Origin: Blastococcus sp. HT6-30 | Lineage (GTDB): Bacteria; Actinomycetota; Actinomycetes; Mycobacteriales; Geodermatophilaceae | Length of the DNA: 64,000 nt | NCBI RefSeq assembly: GCF_039729015.1 | Contig: NZ_CP155792.1 | Coordinates: 2,380,001 to 2,444,000, forward strand | Direction: 5' to 3' | Position numbers and translations under genes: made by a program | The notes under the pieces: generated by a model | Told to the model about the DNA's origin: nothing | Database searches by the model: none | What the model saw: the letters and a program-made list of their open reading frames with translations, nothing else | Shown: piece by piece, positions 58,696-64,000 of the stretch | How the letters are laid out: each line of letters opens with the position of its first letter | How positions within the stretch are numbered: the stretch's first letter is position 1

Positions 58696-59658
58696 TCAGC
58701 CGGCCGACTGGTGGAATCGACGGAGGAGGTCGGCCGGTATCCGGCCGCGGTCACTGACGTCGATGCCCTGTGTCCGGGCCCAGGCACGGATCTCCGCCGG
58801 TGAGGCGGGCCGGGCGGGCACCGGCCGGCCCGGGGCGAAGGAGCTCTCGACGGCCTCGGTCGCACGCACCGCGCCCAGTTCGGCGAGGCAGGCACCGAGC
58901 CAGCGGTAGGTCCATTCCTGCGCCAGCGGCCGGGTCTCGCAGAAGACGACCGGCACCGAGGGGAAGCGCGCCTGGGCCTCGGCCAGCGCCTCGGCGACCC
59001 GGGCGCCGGGGGTGTGCGGCAGCTTGAACAGCCGGCTGTAGCGGTCCTCCACCACCACGGCGGCGCGCGGCAGCGCCGTCAGCTCGGCGAGGGCGTAGGT
59101 GAGCTTTCCCGACAGCAGACTGCCGGCGAGGTCCTCGAGGGTCTTCCTCTCGACGGCGGCGACCACGTTCCCGTCGAGCTCGACGGCGTAGTCCCCGGCG
59201 GCCAGCCGCCGCCGCCGGGTGGTGGCTTGCTGAGCACCGAACGCGTACGGGTACTTCTCGCCACTGTCGACCAGGATGTCGAGCACCTGGCCGTGGGCGC
59301 GGGCGGTGGGCAGGTGGACACCGGGGCGGGCCTGCTTCGTCGTCCGCGGCGACTGCCAGAAGATCATCTCGCGGCCGCGCCCCTGGGTGATGACCAGTTG
59401 CGAGCGGTTCTCGCGCGCGCGGGCGAGCACCAGGTCGATCGCGGGACCACGGCGGGAGCACGACCGGACGGCGTGCCGTTCCACGATCTCCGCGTCGTCC
59501 GGCCACGCCTCGGCCCGGTGGCAGTAGACCTTGGCCGTCCGCGGCCACGGCTCCTTGGCTTTGACGACGACGCCGGCCGGGCCGAGCGGGATGCGCACCA
59601 GGTACGGCAGCGTGGAGTCCGGGTCGGGGTTGCGCGCCACGAGCAGGTCGTCGACCAC
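58696..59658 (-). CDS. ERCC4-domain nuclease with Lsr2-type DNA-binding tail
   Basis: 320 residues from GTG 59658 (GGAGCC ahead). The central ERCC4-like domain has ILVDSGEKYPYAFGA, LAAGDYAVELDG and VAAVERKTLEDLAGSLLSGK, the D...ERK nuclease core of XPF/Mus81-type enzymes. The C-terminal 40 residues ASPAEIRAWARTQGIDVSDR and GRIPADLLRRFH are the Lsr2 DNA-binding module, which prefers AT-rich minor grooves. It should cut branched or foreign DNA and is actinobacteria-specific in this layout. Confidence 0.85.
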   Translation of the reverse strand: MVDDLLVARNPDPDSTLPYLVRIPLGPAGVVVKAKEPWPRTAKVYCHRAEAWPDDAEIVERHAVRSCSRRGPAIDLVLARARENRSQLVITQGRGREMIFWQSPRTTKQARPGVHLPTARAHGQVLDILVDSGEKYPYAFGAQQATTRRRRLAAGDYAVELDGNVVAAVERKTLEDLAGSLLSGKLTYALAELTALPRAAVVVEDRYSRLFKLPHTPGARVAEALAEAQARFPSVPVVFCETRPLAQEWTYRWLGACLAELGAVRATEAVESSFAPGRPVPARPASPAEIRAWARTQGIDVSDRGRIPADLLRRFHQSAG

Positions 59659-59800
59659 GGCTCCAGCCTGGCACGGCAGGTCGGTTCCTGGGCATCTCGA
59701 CCGGTGAGCAGCGCGGTGCAGTGCGACATCGGCGGACGGCGGGGATCGGCCACACGTCCCCGATGCCGTCCCAGCAGGCCTCCCGCTGCCCCGACGCTGA

Positions 59801-60825
59801 TCACCCGTGGGCGGGGCCCCAGCCGAGCGCGGGCCCGAGGCGGGTGGCGATGTCGGTGAGGATCTGCACGTAGTCGTCGTGCTCGAAGCTGAACGGCAGC
59901 GCGAAGACCACTTCTCGCACCTCGCGGAAGCCGGCGTGCGCGTAGAGCGCCTCGGCGATCTGCTCGGAGGTGCCGAGCAGATCGGGGCGAACAGCAGCCG
60001 ACCGGGGCCCTGCGGGACGCCGACGCGCGACGAGCGGGCCTCGACGTAGGCGGCGTACCTGGCCCGCTGGTCGTCGGTGGCCGAGTCGGTGGGGATGACG
60101 ACGAGGCCCTGCGAGGCGCGGGCGGCCTCCCCCGCCGGCGAGGCGGCGCGGAAGGCGCGGATCTGCCCGGCTTGGATCTCGGCGAAGTCGACGGAGCCCT
60201 CCTCCGCCTTCACCACGCTGCTGGTCAGGAAGTTCATGCCGTGCGCGCCCGCCCACTGCGCCGACCGCGTGCTGGCGCCGCCGTACCAGAGGCGGTGCTG
60301 CAGCCCGGGCGAGTGGGGCTCCACGCGGTCGGACCACTCCTCGATGCCCTCGCGGCCGCGGACGGTGCCGGCCTGCTCGCCGCGGATGAACCGGAGCAGC
60401 CGCTCGACGCGCTCGTAGCTGAGGTCCTCAGCGTCGGCGGTGTCCGGGTACAGCGACTCCTTGACGTCGTCCCAGCGCATCGGCGGGCCGACGCTGACGC
60501 CGGGGTTGAGCCGGCCGCCGGAGAGGATGTCGACGGTGGCGAGGTCCTCGGCCAGCCGCAGCGGGTTCTCCCAGCCGAGCGGGATGACGGCGGTGCCGAG
60601 CTCGATGCGGCTGGTGCGCTGCGTGGCGGCGGCGAGGACGGCGATCGGCGAGGAGATGCCGTACTGCAGGTGGCGGTGCCGGACGAAGGCGCTGTCGAAG
60701 CCCAGCTGCTCGCCGAGTGCGATGACCTCGAGGGTGGTCTCGTGACCGCGGCGGGGGTCGGCGGGGTCGAAGAGGCCGATCGTGAGGAAGCCGAGCTTCT
60801 CCAGCGGGGTTCCGGGGGCGGGCAT
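59801..60825 (-). pseudogene. LLM-class flavin-dependent monooxygenase, frameshifted
   Basis: From ATG 60825 (GAGGAG seven bases ahead): LEKLGFLTIGLFDPADPRRG, YGISSPIAVLAAATQRTSRI and VDILSGGRLNPGVSVG are typical luciferase-like. At about 59983-59986, after GPGRLLFAP in a run of C, the family sequence moves one frame (DLLGTSEQIAEALYAHAGFR) and ends at 59801. A single lost C restores it. Either a young pseudogene or a homopolymer error; intact it would be about 341 residues. Confidence 0.82.
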
Positions 60826-60946
60826 GCTCGGCTCCTCAGGTCGACGTCGTCGTCCCATGATCACAGGGGAGCGCTGCCGGGCGGCTCGGGCGGGCGCCAG
60901 GCAGCGGGCTGGCGCGGGCGTCGTGCTTGATCCGAGGGGCTCGGCG

Positions 60947-61591
60947 TCACTCGCCCGCGTCGGCGAAGGCGGACACGCACCCCTCGCACGAGCCTTCGGA
61001 GGCGACGAACGACTCAGGTGCGGTAGCCCGGCGGCAGGTGCGGCACCAGCGGAAGGACCGGCGCCGGTGCGAGGCGATGGCCTCGGCCACCTCGGCGACG
61101 AGATGCGGCTGGTGCAGGACGTCGTCCCGGGTCAGGCGCGGCCCGTCACCCATCAGCGGGCCGGGGCGGTGCTCGCCCCATGACATGAGCGGCCGGGCGA
61201 GCACGAACCACGGGCCCTGCACGCCGACCGCGAGCTGCGCCGGCTCGCCGCTGACGAACCACCGCACGCCGTCCTGCCCGTCCGCCACGCCCTCCCGCCG
61301 CCATCCGGCGCCCAGCGCACGGACGAGCTCGGCGTGCCCCACATCCAGCAGCCCGGCCAGCGTCGCCTCGTCGGCGGTCGGGTCGGACTCGTTACCCCAC
61401 GCCAGGTCGCAGCTGCGGCACACGAAGGCGGCCGTCTCCTCCGGCATGAGGCAGCCGCCGAGGGCAACCCGTCCGCTCTCCGCCTGCTCGAAGAGGTCGG
61501 CCCCTGGCGTCCCGTAGACCAGCGGAATCGAGTCTTCCCGCCCGCACCCGGGGCACACCCGACCTGCCTGCACACCGACCGATCCGCCCAT
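60947..61591 (-). CDS. zinc-ribbon-rich hypothetical protein
   Basis: 214 residues from ATG 61591 (GGGAG ahead). An N-terminal CPGC, then CLMPEETAAFVCRSCDLAWG gives one ribbon-like site. A C-terminal WCRTCRRATAPESF with GSCEGCVSAF gives a second. A middle Trp-rich stretch (VRWFVSGEPAQLAVGVQGPW) separates them. No enzyme signature. Probably zinc-binding, perhaps nucleic-acid associated. Confidence 0.6.
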   Translation of the reverse strand: MGGSVGVQAGRVCPGCGREDSIPLVYGTPGADLFEQAESGRVALGGCLMPEETAAFVCRSCDLAWGNESDPTADEATLAGLLDVGHAELVRALGAGWRREGVADGQDGVRWFVSGEPAQLAVGVQGPWFVLARPLMSWGEHRPGPLMGDGPRLTRDDVLHQPHLVAEVAEAIASHRRRSFRWCRTCRRATAPESFVASEGSCEGCVSAFADAGE

Positions 61592-61756
61592 GCCACTCCC
61601 TGCTCCGCGCCGTCCCCGTGACGGCAGGGGCGGACGATGGCAGGCGCCACCGACAGCGAGCGGCCACCCGGGCAGGCTTCCGCCGCAGCGCCACCCGTTC
61701 GGGCGACGGCACGTCCGCCCGATCCCCGGGTGACCGCCTCGGCCAGACTGCCGGTC

Positions 61757-62539
61757 ATGGAGTTCGAGGCCTTCTACCTGCCGCTGGGCGACAACCGGTT
61801 CGCGCCCACCCGGGCAACCGAGAGCCCGTGGGACCACAGCGCCCAGCACGGCGGACCGCCGTCTGCGCTGCTGGCCCACCTCGCCGCCGACGCCGCTGGA
61901 GCAACCGGGGCGGGTTCCCGACCGGCGCGGATCAGCGTCGACTTTTTCGGCGCCATCCCCCGCCGAGAGCTCACCGTCGAGGTGTCCCCCGTCCGCCCGG
62001 GACGGCGGATCGACCTGACCGAGGCGGTGATGACCGTGGAGGGCCGCACCGTCGCCGTCGCGCGCGTGTGGTCGCTCGCCGTCGGGCCCACGCCGCCGGT
62101 GGTCACCGAGCTCAGCCCACCACCCGCCGTCCCCGACTCCTCGCCGCAGGAACTCTTCGGCCTGCCCGACTGGGGCTTCGGACAGGCCATCGACTGGCGC
62201 TACACCGCCGGGTCGCCGGAGGAGCCCGGGCCGGCCGACGTCTGGACTCGAGTGCGCCTCCCCCTGGTCGCCGGCCTGCCACTCACGGGTCTCGACCGCG
62301 CGCTCATCGCCGCCGACGCCGCCAACGGCATCTCCGTCGAGCTGCCCATCGACAGCTGGTGGTCCATCCCGCCGGGGATGACCACCCACCTGACCCGCGA
62401 TCCGGACGGCGAGTGGGTGCACCTGGCCTGCCGCACGCAGATCGCCGCCGACGGCATCGGGCTGTGCCACGGCGAGCTGTCCGACGAGCGCGGCTCGATC
62501 GGCGAGGTCGCCCAGCCGCTGCTCGTGCAGGCCCGCTGA
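61757..62539 (+). CDS. acyl-CoA thioesterase, double hotdog
   Basis: 260 residues from ATG 61757. The start EFEAFYLPLGDNRFAPTRAT and SPWDHSAQHGGPPSALLAHL is typical of the TesB-like thioesterase family in actinobacteria. A second half with LTGLDRALIAADAANGIS contains the Asp of the usual site. Hydrolyses an acyl-CoA; the chain length is not predictable. Upstream starts reach into the divergent gene and are rejected. Confidence 0.82.
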   Translation: MEFEAFYLPLGDNRFAPTRATESPWDHSAQHGGPPSALLAHLAADAAGATGAGSRPARISVDFFGAIPRRELTVEVSPVRPGRRIDLTEAVMTVEGRTVAVARVWSLAVGPTPPVVTELSPPPAVPDSSPQELFGLPDWGFGQAIDWRYTAGSPEEPGPADVWTRVRLPLVAGLPLTGLDRALIAADAANGISVELPIDSWWSIPPGMTTHLTRDPDGEWVHLACRTQIAADGIGLCHGELSDERGSIGEVAQPLLVQAR

Positions 62540-62603
62540 CGGAGCCACGAGCCCCATCCGCGTCGCACGCCCGCGCGGCACCGCCGTCAGCGAGGATGCC
62601 TGG

Positions 62604-64000
62604 GTGACCCAGCGCATGCACCGCTCCCACCGCGTGGCCGGCGCGCTCGTCGGCTCCGCCGTCGGCGACGCCCTCGGCGCCCCGTTCGAGTTCGGCCCGC
62701 CCGGGCAGTTCTCCACCCGCTTCCCGGTGCCGGCGCGTGGCTCGAAGACGGAGATGTGCGGAGGCGGCTCGCTGAACTGGGAGCCGGGCGAGTTCACCGA
62801 CGACACCCAGATGGCGCTGCTCGTGGCCACCTCGCTGGTGGAGCGCGGCGCACTCGACGAGGCCGACCTCTTCGACCGGTTCCGGACGTGGGCGGCGGCC
62901 GGGCCGCCGGACATCGGCAACCAGACCCGCGCCGTCCTCGGCTCCGGCCGGCCGTGGGACGTCGCCGCGGCCGAGCACTTCACCCGCTCCGGGCACGCGG
63001 CCGGCAACGGCTCATTGATGCGGACGACGCCGGCCGCCATCCGGTTCTCGCGTGACGGTCGTGAGGCGGCCATGGACGCCGCCCGCCGCATCTCGGCGCT
63101 GACCCACGGCGACCCGTCGGCCGGCGAGGGCTGCGCGATCTTCCACGAGCTGATGCGCGTGGCACTGGACGGCGGCGATCCGCTGGCGGCGATCCCGACG
63201 GCGCTTCAGGCGGTGCTGTCCGAGCACCGTGAGCGGTGGGCTGCGGTGCTGACCTCGGACTGGACGCCTGACCAGGCCACCGAGTCGAACGGCGCGGTGT
63301 GGCCGACGCTCGGCCAGGCGGTGTGGGCCCTCCGGCACGGGCGGGACTTCGCCGAGGTGCTGCGCCTGGTCATCGACCTCGGCGGGGACACCGACACGGT
63401 CGCGTGCGTCGCCGGCGGGCTGGCCGGGGCGGTCTTCGGGATGGGCGGCATCCCGAGCCGGTGGGCGTCGGTGGTACACGGCCAGGTGCCCGGCCACGGC
63501 GACAAGGTATGGCGCCTGCCCGACCTGCAGCAGCTCGCCGCCTCGCTCGACGGCGGCGTGCAGCAGAACTACGACCCAGGCGTCATCCCGCGGATCGGCC
63601 CGACCGAGGTCCTGCCCGGCATCTGGGCCGGCAACCTCGACGGCGCCCGGTACAGCGACGACGACTTCGCCGTCATCTCGCTGTGCCGGCTCGGCGAGCC
63701 GTTCCCGCACCCGGTGCACCGGATGGCCTACATCGCCGACAACGACCACAACGCCGACCTCGACGTCATGCTCGCCGACGTCCTGGACGACATGAAGGCA
63801 CTGCGCCACGAGGGGCACCGACTGCTCGTGCACTGCCACGGCGGCGCCTCCCGGACGGGGCTGGTGCTGCGCGGCTGGCTCGTGCGCGAGAAGAGGATGT
63901 CGGTCGAGGAGGCGACGGCGCACGTCGCCGAACGCTGGCCACACCTCGGCCTGTGGAACGCCAGCTTCACTGCAGCGCTCGAACGCATAAGGCCCGGAGC
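62604..64000 (+). CDS. ADP-ribosylglycohydrolase fused to dual-specificity phosphatase (right edge)
   Basis: At least 465 codons from GTG 62604; it runs off the window. Residues 1-310: DraG/ARH fold with GALVGSAVGDALGAPFEFGP, EFTDDTQMALLVATS and IDLGGDTDTVACVAGGLAGA, the metal-ligand Asp/Thr sets. From about 335 a dual-specificity/tyrosine phosphatase domain begins (TEVLPGIWAGNLDGARYSDD), with P-loop VHCHGGASRTGLVLRGWL, i.e. the CX5R motif. One enzyme may thus remove ADP-ribose and phosphate. Joining of the two is unusual; substrates unknown. Confidence 0.85.
   Translation, partial: MTQRMHRSHRVAGALVGSAVGDALGAPFEFGPPGQFSTRFPVPARGSKTEMCGGGSLNWEPGEFTDDTQMALLVATSLVERGALDEADLFDRFRTWAAAGPPDIGNQTRAVLGSGRPWDVAAAEHFTRSGHAAGNGSLMRTTPAAIRFSRDGREAAMDAARRISALTHGDPSAGEGCAIFHELMRVALDGGDPLAAIPTALQAVLSEHRERWAAVLTSDWTPDQATESNGAVWPTLGQAVWALRHGRDFAEVLRLVIDLGGDTDTVACVAGGLAGAVFGMGGIPSRWASVVHGQVPGHGDKVWRLPDLQQLAASLDGGVQQNYDPGVIPRIGPTEVLPGIWAGNLDGARYSDDDFAVISLCRLGEPFPHPVHRMAYIADNDHNADLDVMLADVLDDMKALRHEGHRLLVHCHGGASRTGLVLRGWLVREKRMSVEEATAHVAERWPHLGLWNASFTAALERIRPG

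Overview
The window is 64 kb of very GC-rich DNA, roughly 72-75 % by eye, with strong G/C third-position bias, frequent GTG starts, 4-nt ATGA/GTGA gene overlaps and TANNNT-type -10 boxes. It is an actinobacterial chromosome. The gene families (bacteriophytochrome-PP2C phosphatase, mycothiol-dependent isomerase, DUF2277, DUF3048, Lsr2-tailed nuclease, c-di-AMP riboswitch before an NlpC/P60 hydrolase) suggest Geodermatophilaceae (Blastococcus/Geodermatophilus/Modestobacter type). That family assignment is inference. No rRNA, tRNA, CRISPR array or complete insertion sequence was seen.

Layout. 0-4 kb: truncated SDR, NYN-like protein, frameshifted DUF2277 gene, GNAT and a membrane GT-C transferase. 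4-10 kb: a minus-strand block of fbpA-fbpB-fbpC (ferric iron ABC importer), then an HpcH/HpaI aldolase, a Tyr-less epimerase and a GT2. Two DtxR/IdeR-like iron boxes, one before fbpA and one before the aldolase, tie the six genes into one putative iron regulon. 10-15 kb: channel-like membrane protein, thioesterase, small proteins, enoyl-CoA hydratase. 15-21 kb: a 1963-residue DUF4011-helicase-Vsr-like-DUF3320 protein (Hhe-type defence candidate), followed by a palindromic repeat and a decayed DUF3048 gene. 22-25 kb: STAS protein plus bacteriophytochrome-PP2C phosphatase (light input to partner switching). 25-33 kb: threonine deaminase, mycothiol-dependent enzyme, 2-hydroxyacid dehydrogenase, two paralogous tiny basic proteins around a second channel-like protein, and a single-chain acyl-CoA carboxylase. 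33-44 kb: promoter, c-di-AMP riboswitch and NlpC/P60 hydrolase, AAA ATPase, hemerythrin and Rieske proteins, gluconolactonase-like protein, diguanylate cyclase, HAD, GT51 transglycosylase, GntP permease with a CaiB/BaiF CoA-transferase.

44-64 kb is accessory-like. It holds duplicated Nudix genes (one with a nonsense codon), an AbiEii-like nucleotidyltransferase with its HTH partner and a clear operator, an intact DUF3048 gene, a frameshifted HNH nuclease, a FitA antitoxin with a PIN-toxin remnant, a translationally coupled three-gene operon (DEDDh exonuclease/TerB-like/BRCT, NERD helicase, membrane coiled-coil protein), a CopG-like/Fic pair whose Fic motif lacks its histidine, an ERCC4-Lsr2 nuclease, a frameshifted flavin monooxygenase and an ADP-ribosylglycohydrolase fused to a dual-specificity phosphatase.

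The best candidates for undescribed biology are the iron-box regulon (3.97-10.1 kb) and the exonuclease/NERD-helicase/membrane coiled-coil operon (53.5-57.9 kb). Seven genes carry frameshifts, a nonsense codon or a large truncation. Those with single-base changes need read-level confirmation.
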